Positions 42,114 through 52,968 of a stretch of 64,000 nucleotides of DNA are shown in pieces. Source of the DNA: Micractinium sp. NFX-FRZ. Lineage: Eukaryota; Chlorophyta; Trebouxiophyceae; Chlorellales; Chlorellaceae. Under the pieces are notes generated by a model. That model was given only the letters and a program-made list of their open reading frames with translations. It was not told where the DNA came from and did not search any database. Each line of letters starts with the position of its first letter. The first letter of the stretch is position 1. Made by a program: the position numbers and the translations under genes. The stretch lies in the NCBI GenBank assembly GCA_029339195.1, contig JAPTJF010000028.1, positions 124,001-188,000 on the forward strand. Direction: 5' to 3'.

Positions 42114-44401
42114 TCACTTCTTTGGCTCCATGCCCGCCATCTCTTTGGCCGCCTGAGGCAGGCACGTGGGGGATGGGGTAGGGTGGGGAACCCAAACAGG
42201 GTGAGCCATAGGGTGGCAGCGGCGGCAGGCAGGCAGCAGGCAGCAGGCGTCTTGACGGGCGCAGGTGGCCAGCAAGTGGCGTGCAGGTCCTGCTTTGCCT
42301 GCTTTGCCTGCTGGCGCTCGTCCCACGCACCTGCAGCACATCTCCGGCCTTCTGGCTGGCGGCGGCCGCAGCCGAGGAGACGGCTTCAGTGGCGCGCTGC
42401 ATGGCGCCCTTGCCCTGGGGCACGGGCGAGCAGAGGGGCAGGCGGTGGCGGTGGGTGCGCAACTTGAGGGCAGAAAACCGCAACGTGGCATGCCCCACCA
42501 AGTGGCAGGCGGGACAAGGCACCATGCAGGGGACACGCGCGGCATAGCATGGCATGGCACCGCATAGCACAGCACAGCGCAGCACGGCAGAGCATGCCTG
42601 GCGCGCCTCCAGCTCGTGCAGGCGTGCCTCCTCCTCTTCCACATCCTCCCCCTCCGGCCTCAGCCCGCCATAGCCCTTCTTCCAGTGCCCCTCCAGGTGG
42701 TGACCCTCGGTGGACTGTGAGGCAGCGGAGGTGGCGTGTGGGCGGGGCGGCATTATAAGGCAGGGTGGGGTGAGGTGGGGTTCTGATGATACGTCAGGAA
42801 TCAAGCGGAACATGGGGCAGCGGCGCACCATGCGCTGTTGGGGCCACCTCAAGACCTGGGGCCCACTTCCACCCTCACTACCAGCATGACACCCACCCAA
42901 ACCGTGGCAGGTAATGCTGTACAGTAGTGTAATGAACGTGAATGCTGTACAGTAGTGTAATGAACATGAATGCTGTACAGTAGTGTAATGAACGTGAATG
43001 TGATTAGGGTGCATGCATTTGCATGCATGCTGCTGCACCGACCCCTGACACCAGCACTCCCAGGCCCTCCGCCCACCCCGCCCCACCTCGCCCCACCCCA
43101 GTGCTCCCCACACCAGCTCAGGCTCCGCACACCCCTCAGTCGGGTCGCGCGCCAGCTCAGCAGGGCGACAACTTAACCCTGAGCACCCTTGGTCCACCAC
43201 CAGAGGATGCCTGATTCAACCCTACTGCTGTAACATCCCCACCTTGTGCTCCGCCAGCCCCGGCTCGGCATACCCCTCAGCCTGATCGTACGCCAGCTCA
43301 GCAGCGCTGCGGGAGGTGCGGAAGCGAGCGGGCAGCACCGCCCCGGCGGCAGAGGCGACAGCCGAGACTGCGGCGCCCAGCGCGCTTCGCGCGCGCTGGA
43401 TCATGCCGGGCTGGGCGTGCTGCGGGCGGCACCGTACGGCGCGGCGACCGGCGAGGGGAGAGCAGGGGGGGGGGGGGTGGGGGTGAGTGAGCCAGCCTGG
43501 TAGGCACGTGGCATCTTTTTGTGCGGTGCGCTGTCAGGCATGGTGCGGCACGGGTGCAGGGCGGGCTGGCGGGGACGCTGGGCAGGGAGGGCAGCACTGG
43601 GCACGTTAGCAGCACGACTGCATTATGGAGGAGGGACAGCCCTCAAGCCGCTGGAGCCCCCGCCCCAATGCCGCCTTCCCAAAGCCACCCACCCCACCTC
43701 AGCGAACAGCATGCACCACATGGACACAGCAGACCATGCAACGACCTGCCAAGCCTCACCGCCTCCAGCTCGTGCAGGCGTGCCTCCTCCTCTTCTTTGT
43801 CCTCCCCCTCCGGCCTCAGCCCGCCGTAGCCCTTCTTCCAGTGCGCCTCCAGGTGGTGGCCCTCGGAGGACTGCCGAGGGGTGGGCAGAGGGTGGAGGGA
43901 GTTAGGGAGAGGAGAGGGTGGCGTCATGATGGCAAGGCTGTTTGTGTGGTAAGGGTTGAGACAGGGGAAGTGGCAGGCAGGCTGGCGAAGCGGCAGGATG
44001 CGGAAGAGGGGTGGGGAGAGCGAGCTCAGGGGGCCGTGGCCCTCGAGAATGAGGCAGGAATGGCTGTGAGTGTGGGTGGGGGTGTTGGAGCGGCGGGAAT
44101 TTGACAGCTGAAAGGCCACAGGCCCAGGCAAGGCGTGCCCCCCCTTTGCAGCGCCTGCTGTAAGCCTGCTCGCCTTCAGCGCAGTCCACCCCCGCCGCAC
44201 AGCATGATGCCTGGCTGCAGCTGCTGCCCTCCCAGCTGCTCGCGCACCTCACCAACCTCGCCCCTCCCAGCCCACCTTGTGCTCCGCCAGTCCCGGCTCC
44301 GCATACCCCTCCGCCTGGCTGTATGCCAGCTCAGCAGCGCTGCGGGAGGGGCGGACCTGCGGCTGCGAGCCAGGCAGCTGGCCCCCGCTACCAGCGGCCA
44401 T
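42114..44401 (-). CDS. Unknown repeat-module protein with a duplicated exon pair
   Basis: Not recognised. Exons in transcription order: ~44277-44401 (start MAAGSGGQLPGSQP..., ends SAAELAYSQAEGYAEPGLAE), ~43762-43876 (SEGHHLEAHWKKGYGGLRPE..EEEEARLHELEA), 43243-~43422 (HAQPGMIQRARSALG..., ends AAELAYDQAEGYAEPGLAEH), 42598-42714 (TEGHHLEGHWKKGYGGLRPE...), 42331-42414 (AMQRATEAVSSAAAAASQKA) and 42114-42152 (AAKEMAGMEPKK). Exons 1-2 and 3-4 are copies of one two-exon module and all junctions are phase 0. A shorter model starts at the ATG of exon 3 (43404) and gives 133 aa. The chain is hydrophilic, Ala/Glu/Lys-rich and helical; the last two exons look LEA-like (A..A..KAG., AAKEMAG). The 42598 junction needs a GC donor. 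Confidence 0.6.
42913..42996. repeat. Three 28-base tandem repeats
   Basis: AATGCTGTACAGTAGTGTAA plus TGAACGTG, three times in a row with one base change, AT-richer than the surroundings, in an intron of the repeat-module gene. There are no spacers, so it is not a CRISPR. Confidence 0.95.
43095..43180 (-). pseudogene. Third, decayed copy of the AELAYDQAEGYAEPGL exon
   Basis: The minus strand here reads PAELARDPTEGCAEPEL, matching the exon 43243-43404 over about 75 bases with several substitutions. It lies in the next intron of the repeat-module gene. Confidence 0.8.
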
Positions 44402-45396
44402 GCCCTGCGTCAGACAGCGGGGCCAACGCCCAGAGAAGGGAGTGTCGAGCGCACCTGTGGCACGGGCTGAGCACAGCACGTGGTCCGCGCAGGCAGAAAT
44501 CACTTCCTCGGACCTCTGGCCCTGCGCTCGTGTACACTCCACGGCTGATTGATGGCCCCTCGAGGCCGAGCCGCTGTCCAAGGCTGGGCCAACGAGCGGC
44601 ACTTGCCTGTCCAAGGCCTAGGGTTCAGAAACGGGCGCCCGGCCCATCCTCCCCCCTACCCCCCTACCTTCTGTCCCTCTCCCTTCTCGACCATGGCTTG
44701 GCGGTTCGCACGAGGGGGCCTGTGAGGGTTTGGTTGGAATGCGCCTTGAAGCAGGGGGCGGCAGCACGCAGGCGGCAAGCTTCATGGTGTGTCATTGTGC
44801 TGACTCAGCAGGCATGCACTGTGGCAGTGGTTGAGCTCCAGTAGTTGCAAGTGTGTGTCAGTCTGGGTGCACGTTGAACGTAGAGTTTACAACAAAACCC
44901 ACAGCTGCTGCAGGCTGAGGTAGCGGCTGCACTGCCGCCAGCGGGGTGCACCGCTTGCGGCGCAGCGGCAGCGGCCCATCACCGCCTGAAGCATTGCGAC
45001 GGAACAATCGCCTTAGCGCCCCCCACTTCCGACAATTGAGCTGGTTTCAAGCGCCTGGCGGTGGGGAGCGGGCTCTTCCACTCCGGTGGCAAAACCCTAG
45101 CGGAGTTCAAGGGCTTCGTTTGCGCCGCTGAATGTGGCAGTCCTGTCTAACAGCTTCCCAGACTCAACACTCTTGCGATCGGGGACGCCCGTGGCCACTC
45201 CTGCCGCATTGAGCACGTGAGAGCCGGCCTGTGGGCTCGAGCGCAGCCGCTTGCATTCATCGGCGACTTCTTGCATCAGCGGCAGAATGCAGAGTGAAGA
45301 TCGCGCCCTAGCGCCGCTCCCTGCCTTGACTACACTGCCGCCGCTGCCTGCCGCCGCCGCTGCCAGACCCACAGGGCCACGGAGTGACACCCCGGC
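44402..45396. promoter_or_regulatory. Divergent region upstream of the repeat-module gene and guanine deaminase
   Basis: About 1 kb between divergent genes, presumably holding both promoters. No coding block or known box recognised. Confidence 0.4.
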
Positions 45397-48300
45397 ATGC
45401 TCTTTATCCACGGCACTGTGGTGCACACACCCCAGCGAGGCGCCGTGGAGGTGCTGCCTGACAGGCTGCTGGCAATTGATGACGCCGACAGCGGGCGCAT
45501 CCTGGCGCTTGTGCCGGGCGAGCAAGAGGCAGAGTGCTTGGCGCAGCACGGCGGAAGGGAGGAAGACGTGGTCAGGCTGCAGGTGAGCTGTTGGCTTGGT
45601 GCCTGTTGGCCGGCAGCATGCCAGCGCCCACACTGCAACACCTGGTGGCCCATGCCTGCCATCATCCTGCTGCACGCGCTTTCTTCGCTTGCTTAAATTT
45701 CTGAACACGCCCAACCCGCGTCCACCTCCGAGGTGACTCTCAGCACATGCCACCTCCACCATCCCACCCGCCCCGCCCTGCCTGCTACCACCCTGCGTCG
45801 CCTCTCGCCCTGCCCCTGCCACACTTGCACGCCCCGCTGCCCCTCACCGCCCCACACCCGGCATGCATACCCTGCGTGTTGTGATCGGCTATATCCCGCC
45901 TGCAGGCTCACGAGTTCCTGCTGCCCGGCTTTATCGACACACACTTCCACGCCCCGCAGTACGCCTACACAGGCACCGCCACAGACATACCCCTCATGCA
46001 ATGGCTAGAGAAGGTGGGGCGGGCCTCCCGGAGAAGTCGCGCTCTGGCTTGCCTTGAGTTTGATTGCCCGCCAAAGCACCTGCCTGCGTTGCAACAAGCC
46101 GTGTGTCCTGACCATTACCCATGTCAGCCTGCCCTTGTCTGCCCAGTCCTGCCGGCCAGCCAGCTCACCTCCCCCACCCACAGAGGCCTTCACTGGCTTT
46201 CTTCCACCCTGCAGCCATTGCCTGCCTCACCCTTCATGCCATACCCGCAGTGAACCTCCCCACGTATGCCTCCTCAAGCCTGACCCTGCCCTGCCCGCCC
46301 GGCCCTGCCACCGTGCTGCCATGCCTCTAGCTCACCTCCCCCATCCTTCTCATGCCTGCCTGCCTGCCTGCCCTGTCCCTTCCCCTGCCCCTGCCCCTGC
46401 CCCTGCCCCTGCCCTGCAGCTCACCCTCCCCGCATCTGCCTTCTCATACCCAACCCTGCCCTGCCCCTGCCCCTGCCCCTGCCCCGCAGCTCACCTTCCC
46501 CACTGAGGCCAGCTTCAGTACAGAGCTGCCCCTGGCGCGGGAGGTGTATGCCAAGGTGGGCTCCCCGCAGGTCACTCTGGCACAGAGGGAAGCGTCGTAA
46601 GCTCTCAAGTACTCCGGCCCCTGGCTGGAAGAACGGCGGGGGGCCTGTGTGCCGCTGCCAGCTGGCGCTCTGTGCCAGCGGCGGGCGACGCTCCGCCCCG
46701 GAATACACTCTGCCCCTAGGCCCACACCACCCAACCCTGCCCAACTGCGGTGCCGTGCTGCGCTGCGCTGCGCTGCGCTGCGCATGTGCCCTGCCCACCC
46801 TGCAGGCCATCCGTCGGATGATCACAAACGGCACCACCTGCGTGCAGCTGTTTGCCACCGTCCATTTGGAGCCCTGCCGGCTGCTGGCCGACCTGCTGGA
46901 GGAGGCTGGAATGAGGGCCTTTGTTGGCAAGGTGCGCCAGAGGCGGGGCTGTGGGCGTTTGTGGGCGAGGTGCGCTACATGCGGGGCTGAGGGCGTTTGT
47001 GAGGGAGGTGCGCTACAGGTGGTCCTGAGGGCGTTTGTTGGCAAGGCGCGCCAGAGTGCAGAGGCGTGTGTGTACGGGGGGTGTGAAGGTGGGGGTGGGG
47101 GTGAGGTTGGGGGCCCACTTTGGGGGGCTCTGCCAGCTGCCAGCTGCCGGCAGCAAGAGGAACACAAAGGGGCGAGGTTGGAGCCGGCTGGGGGCAAGAT
47201 GCGCTGGCAATGGAGGGGGCAAGGGGACACAAAGGCCCTAAAACTCTAAACTCTAAAACCACACTGGGCCGGGGGCAGGGGGAACAGCAGGGCGGGGCGG
47301 GGGCACGCTCCCCCCCTGGCGCAGCTCCCAGTCTTGGCCCCCCGGGGGTGCCTCCCCGCGCCTGCCGGTGCTGTGATCGCCACCCTGCCGCCCTTTCTTC
47401 CTCTGCCCCTTACACCACCCACCACCCCCTGCAGCCCTGCGTCGACAGGGAGGCCCCTCCTGGGTGCCTAGAAACCACAGAGGAAGCGGTGGCAGGCACC
47501 GAGGCGCTCATACTGTACATCCGAGCCAAGGGTCTGCCCCGCCTGCAGCCCCTCGTCATGCCGCGCTTCATCCCCACCTGCACACGTGGCCTGCTGCGCG
47601 CGCTGGGCGACCTGGCGGCAAAGCATGACGTCAACGTGCACAGGTGGGCGGAGTGAGGTAGAGGTGCACAGGTGGCATTTGTGTGCGCTGCGTGGGTGCG
47701 CTGGGTGCGCTGGGCGACCCGGGTGGTGAGGCATGGCTTCTCACAAATTGGGAGATGCCGGAGGCGGAAGCGGCAGCAAGGTGGAGGTGCATGTGGGATG
47801 CCATTCAGCACCCTCCAGTCACGTACACGTCGTGGCATCTGTCAAGCAGGACCGTGTGCCGCCCACCCCTCCACCCCTGCCTCACACACGGCCGTGCCAA
47901 CACGCCGCCACCTGTCCCTCCGACCGACCCTCCCAGCCACATCCACGAGGCACATGGCGAGGACGACGTCGTCCCCACCCTCCACCCCAGCCACTCTTTG
48001 TCTCCACCGGTGCACATGTGTACACGCGTGCACACGCCCACACACACCCTACCGCCCCCTCTTGCCCCTCTCCCCCCAGCCACATCCACGAGGCTTACGA
48101 CGAGGAAGACTTTGCCCGTGCGCTGGAGGGGGGCGGCACACAAGTGGTGGACGAGGCGCGGGCCTACGACGCCGCTGGCCTGCTCACGAGCAAGGTGGGG
48201 CTGCACGCTTTCTTTCTTCCTGGTCCGCTGGGAGCGCTCCCTGGCAAGGCGGGATGGATGACGGGGATGTGGGTTGGCGATGGGAGCAAGGAGCTGGCGC

Positions 48301-50150
48301 CTGCGCACTCCCCCTGCTTCACCCCTTGCTGCCGGTGCCCCACAACTTGTTCTCTTGCCTGTATTTTGTGCTGCGTGACCCTCCTCTGCTCCTCTTCTCT
48401 GGCCACCAGTCCGTCTTTGCCCACGGCACGTCCTGCTGAGCAATGCGGAGCTGGCGCTGATGCACCCCGCTGTCCTCAGCCCCCGCCTCACCCAACGCTG
48501 CCTTGTTTCCCTCAACGCTCCGCCCCCTGCTGGCAGTCCGTCTACGCCCACGGCAACCTGCTGAGCGACGCTGAGCTGGCGCTGATGGCGGCGCGCGGCG
48601 CTGCCGTGGCGCACTGCCCCCTCTCCAACTTTTTCTATGCTGACAGCGTGCTGCCGGTGGCCAAGCTGCTGAGGATGGGGGTCAAGGTGAGGCTGGGGGA
48701 GTTTTTTTACGCTGGGCAGATTGGGCAAATAAAGCTCGAAGGTCGTCGCAGAGGCCAGGATGGGCAGCTTCGGAAGGCAAACGTGCAAGCTTGCTGCGGC
48801 AGCTTCACAGTAAGGCAGCACAGCCGTGTAGCAACTATGTCTGCGCTGCCAGCGTGCTGCCCGTGGCCAAGCCGCTGACATTGGGGGTCAAGGTGGGGCA
48901 GGGGGAGGGCGCTGGAGTGTCGGAGATGGCGAGGGGACGGCCCCGACAGGTGTTATGAACTTTGGGAGGTGTGAGAAGTTTTTTCACCTTGCATGCGGCT
49001 GCTGCTCCGCAGCATGTCATCTGAGGTGCACCAATTATGTTGGGAGGTGTTGTGTGTCACTACTAGGTCGGTGCTCCATCCCCACCCACAAGCCCGCAGT
49101 CGTTCCTGCCCCCAACCTGCTCCCCCGCCGGTACCTGGGTCGGGGCTGGGCACCGGCGTGTCCTGGAGGCTACGATGCAAGCATGACGGGGGCACACAGC
49201 ACATGCAAACGACCCATCACACAACCGTTAGCAGCTGCCCTTGCAACCCCACAGGTGGGGCTGGGCACTGACGTGTCGGGCGGCTACGATGCCAGCATGC
49301 TGGGAGCGCAGCGCATGGCGGTGGTCGCCTCCTGGGCCCTCCACGCCCAGAGAGTTGCCGCGGCTAAAGACCCCGCCAGCCTGGCGCTCCAGCTGCAGCG
49401 CCAGCCTGGCGGCGACCCAGACGTGCTGAGCTGGAGGGACGCGCTGTGGCTGGCCACAGTGGGGGGAGCAGCGGCGCTGGGCATCCAGGTGCGTGCAGGG
49501 AATGGGTGGTTGGGTGTATGTTGTTGTGTGTTGGTACACGTTGACACGGGGCCGGCTGCTTCCTCCCCACATGTGCCGCAGCATCCGTGCAGTGCCGAGT
49601 GCACTCCCACGTGGGAGTGCTGGAGGGCAGACAAGAGTCTGTTCCTCCTGTTCCTTTGTTTTTTCTCTCTCTCTAAGCGTATCTATCTGGCATGCTCTCG
49701 CCACGCAGGAGAGGGTGGGCACGCTGGAGGTGGGCCGTGAGTTTGACTGCCTGCGGGTCGACCCCGGCAACGGAGCCGCCTTTGACCTCTTCCCCACCGT
49801 CACCCCCACCATCTTAGATGCGGTGAGGTGGCAGGGCAGCTGTGGTGACAGGAGGCACCGTGGCAGGGCCACATGCCTGCGGTGTCAAAGTGGCACGGGG
49901 CCTGCCGGCTGGTTGTGTCCACAGCCGACTGCGCACATCTCAGGCGCCGTCGCTGCCAGCAGGGCGCCCTTGCTTTTATGGCCCCCATGCAACAGGAGGG
50001 TGCAGGGCAGCGCGCGGAGTCGAGGTGCCCGGACCCCACCTATCGTCCTTCTCGTTCGCTTTGCAGGTCGAGAAGTTCTGCTGCCTCGGCGACGACAGGC
50101 ACATCACGCAAGTGTGGGTGCAGGGCAGGCCGGTGAAGCGCCCTCAGTAG
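45397..50150 (+). CDS. GDA: Guanine deaminase
   Basis: Zinc amidohydrolase converting guanine to xanthine and ammonia in purine salvage/degradation (cytosol). Ten exons (45397-45582, 45906-46013, 46490-46555, 46806-46931, 47435-47643, 48080-48194, 48537-48686, 49255-49488, 49709-49822, 50067-50150) join in frame to 463 aa, the normal family size. Metal and active-site motifs: LLPGFIDTHFHAPQYAYTG (HxH), MITNGTTCVQLFAT, FIPTCTRGLL, the metal-binding His of NVHRSHIHE, VYAHGNLLSDAEL, AHCPLSNFF, VGLGTDVSGGYDAS (metal Asp) and, near the C-terminus, KFCCLGDDRHITQVWVQGR. Nearly every intron carries a decayed copy of a neighbouring exon edge. A TGTAA lies 226 bases after the stop. Confidence 0.95.
46912..47062. 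repeat. Serial echoes of the GDA exon 4 end
   Basis: Exon 4 end (GGGCCTTTGTTGGCAAG|GTG, 46915-46934) is followed by two to three degraded copies of G.GTTTGT...GA/CAAGG.GCGC, the clearest being GGGCGTTTGTTGGCAAGGCG at about 47027-47046. Confidence 0.75.
47932..48120. repeat. Exon-start echo in GDA intron 5
   Basis: Exon 6 start (CAGCCACATCCACGAGGCTT, then ACGACGAGGA, from 48077) is echoed at about 47934-47970 (CAGCCACATCCACGAGGCAC, then ATGGCGAGGA). Confidence 0.9.
48405..48595. repeat. Exon-start echo in GDA intron 6
   Basis: Exon 7 start (CAGTCCGTCTACGCCCACGG, then CAACCTGCTGAGCGACGCTG) is echoed at 48407-48475 (CAGTCCGTCTTTGCCCACGG, then CACGTCCTGCTGAGCAATGC and AGCTGGCGCTGATG). The copy is about 65 bases long. 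Confidence 0.92.
48630..48905. repeat. Exon-end echo in GDA intron 7
   Basis: Exon 7 end (GACAGCGTGCTGCCGGTGGC, then CAAGCTGCTGAGGATGGGGG and TCAAG|GTGAGG) is echoed at about 48845-48905 (CCAGCGTGCTGCCCGTGGCC, then AAGCCGCTGACATTGGGGGT and CAAGGTGGGG). Confidence 0.9.
49135..49315. repeat. Exon-start echo in GDA intron 7 (second)
   Basis: Exon 8 start (GGGGCTGGGCACTGACGTGT, then CGGGCGGCTACGATGCCAGC) is echoed at about 49141-49185 (CGGGGCTGGGCACCGGCGTG, then TCCTGGAGGCTACGATGCAA). Confidence 0.9.
49601..49620. repeat. Perfect 20-base palindrome
   Basis: GCACTCCCACGTGGGAGTGC is its own reverse complement. It lies in GDA intron 8 and contains a CACGTG core. Confidence 0.9.
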
Positions 50151-50359
50151 CCGCTGGTGCAGCGCGCTGCGCATGCAGGTGTTGTTGCAGCAGCACCAGC
50201 ACTGGCTGGGCATGACTTACGATGTGCCCCGCATCGTGAGCGAACTGGGCAGCTTCCTCCCACCTGCCGTACGGCACTGCCTCCACCCATACAGTGCCCA
50301 TCAGGCAACCGAAGTCGGGCCTCTGCTCTGGGGGCGTGAAGCCCCTGTGACAAAGACTG

Positions 50360-50440
50360 CTGTACCGTCCTCACATGTAACTTGCACCCAGGAGGTTACA
50401 CATTACTCGAGTGCAAGCATCATGTTTCCGGGCGGTACAG
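50360..50440. repeat. Imperfect inverted repeat
   Basis: CTGTACCG at 50360 pairs with CGGTACAG at 50433; inner segments CACATG..ACTTGCAC and GTGCAAG..TCATGT also pair. It may be a small foldback element or a 3'-end hairpin. Confidence 0.6.
50376..50380 (+). terminator. TGTAA polyadenylation signal of GDA
   Basis: TGTAA 226 bases after the GDA stop codon. Confidence 0.45.
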
Positions 50441-50726
50441 TTCAGAAGCATCATCACAAGTCTGACGTGCAGTTCACATACAAGTAAACGCAAGTGCAGG
50501 TAGGGGACGTTCTGATACATGAAGGCGGAGCCGTCGGGGGGCCCGGCCGCCTGGCCACGGGGGCCCATGCTACTGCCGCTCCAACAGAATACGGTCAGCA
50601 GGCCAGTTGACTGTCATGGCGGCCGCCTACAGTGCTGCCCAGGTCTTTGCTCAGCCGAGGCGCCACATGAGCCGCCGGCTGAGACGCCCGCTCAGTCACC
50701 AGCCCAGACGTCCAGGGTGGACGGCA

Positions 50727-52660
50727 TCAGAACTTGCTGTCGACAGACCAGTTGGCCGCCACGGTTGCCTTTTGCAGCGCCGGGTCGTAGGTGACGTCCA
50801 TGGAGGTGATGCGGCCTGTGGAGCCCAGGCGGTACTTCTTGGTGCAACGCATCTGCAGATGGTGCATGGCAAGCGATAGTGTAGCTTAGGCAAATGGTGG
50901 GGCGGCGCAGCCTGCGGCCCCCAGGCGGTGCTCCTTGTTGCAACACACATCTGCTGTGCAAGGAAAGGTAGCCTGGGTCAATGCAAACAAAGGCATGGAG
51001 GCCATAAAGCCGGCGGAGCTTGACCATTTTCTGTCCACAGCCATGCCCGTGCTGGGCGCTGCTCACCTTGCCAAACACGGACTGCGCCCCGCCCGCGTCC
51101 AGCTTCACCAGCGTGCGCCGCCCGCCGCCGCCCTTGCCCTTGCCGCCCGCCGCCACAAACTCCTCGCACCGCTCCCCAAACAGCCACTGCAGGATAGAGG
51201 GAAGGAAGGGAGAAAACGATAAAGAAGGGATTCAGGTCGCAGTTACACCAGAGATGGTCGCCTGGCCCAGCGGTCACAAATTCCCTGCTGCGTTCACCAA
51301 ACTCAGCATGAAAAGAAGAAGAAGGGCACAAAGAAAGAGCTACTGACAGCTGGCCTCCCGGCTGTCCGCCTGCCGGCATGCTCCTTGCAAGCACCCAGCA
51401 CAACGCATGCCAGCGGGGGTGCTGGGATTTGTGCAGCACACCACTGCCACACCTGGGCGCTGCTGGGTAGTTGGGTGCTGGCCAAGCAGGCCAACAGGGA
51501 CAATCACCGGGCTACAGCAACCAGGGGCTACGCAGCTCAAATCGAGCCCCGCTTGCTCACTCCCTGCACCATGCCTGGGCATGCCCATTTTGCTGCAACA
51601 ATCAGATTGGAAGGCTGCATGCCCCTCACCCTGAAGGCCGCCGGGTCGATCGCGGCGCTAAAGTTGATGGAGCAGCCGCGGCGCTGCCAGGCCATGCCTG
51701 CAGGACATTGTGGGGCCGAGGAGCACACAAGATTATATGGGGCGCCTGCTGTGCCGGCAGATAGGCCAGGCGCCTTCGGGCCTCAACACATGGGTGCACC
51801 ACCTCAGCAGGAGCACAAGAGGCACTTGACAAGTGATCCTCCTCTCAGGCAAGACCGCTGCCCCCAGCAGCTGGCCCAGCACCCACCTAGCGACATGTGG
51901 CCGCCCGCAGTCTTCAGAAACTCCATGCCCCGCTGCCGTGTCTGCTTGTCCAGCTCCTTCTGTGCCGCTGCTGCCGCCCGTGCCGCCGCCGCTGCCTCGC
52001 GGCCTCCCGCGCCGCCGCCCCGCTGTTGTTTGGTGGCAGTCGGGGCGTACTCTGCAGCCGCGGCAGGCGAGGGAATGGGGGGCGCATCACGCCGGTGGGT
52101 GAGCGCCGCAGGGAAGGTGGGTGGTGGGCTGAAAAGGCAGAGGGGAGAGCACCTCAGGAGCACTAGGCTTTGTGGGTGCTGGCCGCCTCACCTTCATCGG
52201 CGCTCGGGAGAGCATGGCAGCAGCTCAGCAGGGGCATGGCAGCAGCTCAGCTTGCCAGCACTTGTGCGAACAGCTGGGATGCAGGCACAAGGGGGCACCC
52301 ATGCCGGCACCGCAGGCACTGCTGAGGCCGACCTTGAAGAAGTTGTTGGAGTAAGGAGGCAGGTGGCGGGGCGGTGGGGGTGGCCGCTGCTGCTGCTGCT
52401 GCCGCCACCGCTGTTCAGTGACCCTCTTGCCGCTGCTGCTGCCTTGGTGCATGCCTGGCGGGTTTCCTGAGGGTTACCCTGGCACTACAGGGAGCAGGAG
52501 CAGGAGCAGGGACAGGTGAGCAGGATGCACCCGGGTGCAAGGCGGGGAGGAGTTGTGGGGTGGGGCGAGAGCGGAGCCAGGCGCGGGCTGCATGTGCAGC
52601 CACCGGTGGCCATCCCCACCACCAGCTGCTCCATGTTCAGCACGTTCAGGGCCTGCAGCT
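50727..52660 (-). CDS. Unknown protein, 5' exons uncertain
   Basis: The last four exons join in frame: 51887-52051 (EYAPTATKQQRGGG..., an Ala-rich helix with KELDKQTRQRGMEFLKTAGG), 51630-51697 (GMAWQRRGCSINFSAAIDPA), 51067-51186 (WLFGERCEEFVAAGGKGKGG, then RTLVKLDAGGAQSVFGK) and 50727-50852 (MRCTKKYRLGSTGRITSMDV, then ATVAANWSVDSKF, stop). Further 5' exons are probable at ~52340-52390 (PYSNNFFKVGLSSAC; fits in phase) and ~52600-52660 (LQALNVLNMEQLVVGMA), but no start codon is secure. The C-terminal half alternates polar and hydrophobic residues like a beta-rich membrane or barrel protein. I do not recognise the family. Confidence 0.55.
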
Positions 52661-52968
52661 GCAGCACAGGGTGCTGACATCACGCGCCCCCGCCAGGGCA
52701 GGCGGGCGGCGCAGGGGCGGGCGGCGGCACGGGCCAATCAAGTCACAAGCCCTCGGCGGCTTGCCTGCTGGACCCACGCACATTCTCAATTGCAATGACA
52801 TCCTAAGAGCTGTGGGTGCCACTCTGGCGGGTGGCCAGACTGGCCAGAGCGCAACGTGCTCATCTCTGCATGTATTTGCTCTTTCATGCTTGTCAACTGA
52901 CCCGTAGGTCCCGATCACATCATACATCACAGCAGAACCGCAGTGACAGGAGGGTCGCTCTGAGCGAC

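Larger units (their letters stand above)
50151..50726. other. Convergent 3' region with a small foldback
   Basis: Between GDA (+) and the minus-strand gene ending at 50727. TGTAA at 50376-50380 (GDA side) and TTACA at about 50393 (other side) are plausible polyadenylation signals. Both lie within an imperfect inverted repeat at 50360-50440. Confidence 0.5.

Noticed and set aside
42913..42996. Possible CRISPR array
   Set aside because: The 28-base units are directly adjacent with no unique spacers, and the window is eukaryotic.
42040..43200. Minus-strand open frame of 386 codons as one gene
   Set aside because: It reads through introns and the 28-base minisatellite. The recognisable exons inside it have splice borders, so it is covered by the repeat-module gene model.
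47236..47262. CCCTAAAACTCTAAACTCTAAA run
   Set aside because: Degenerate and very short; not a telomeric array.
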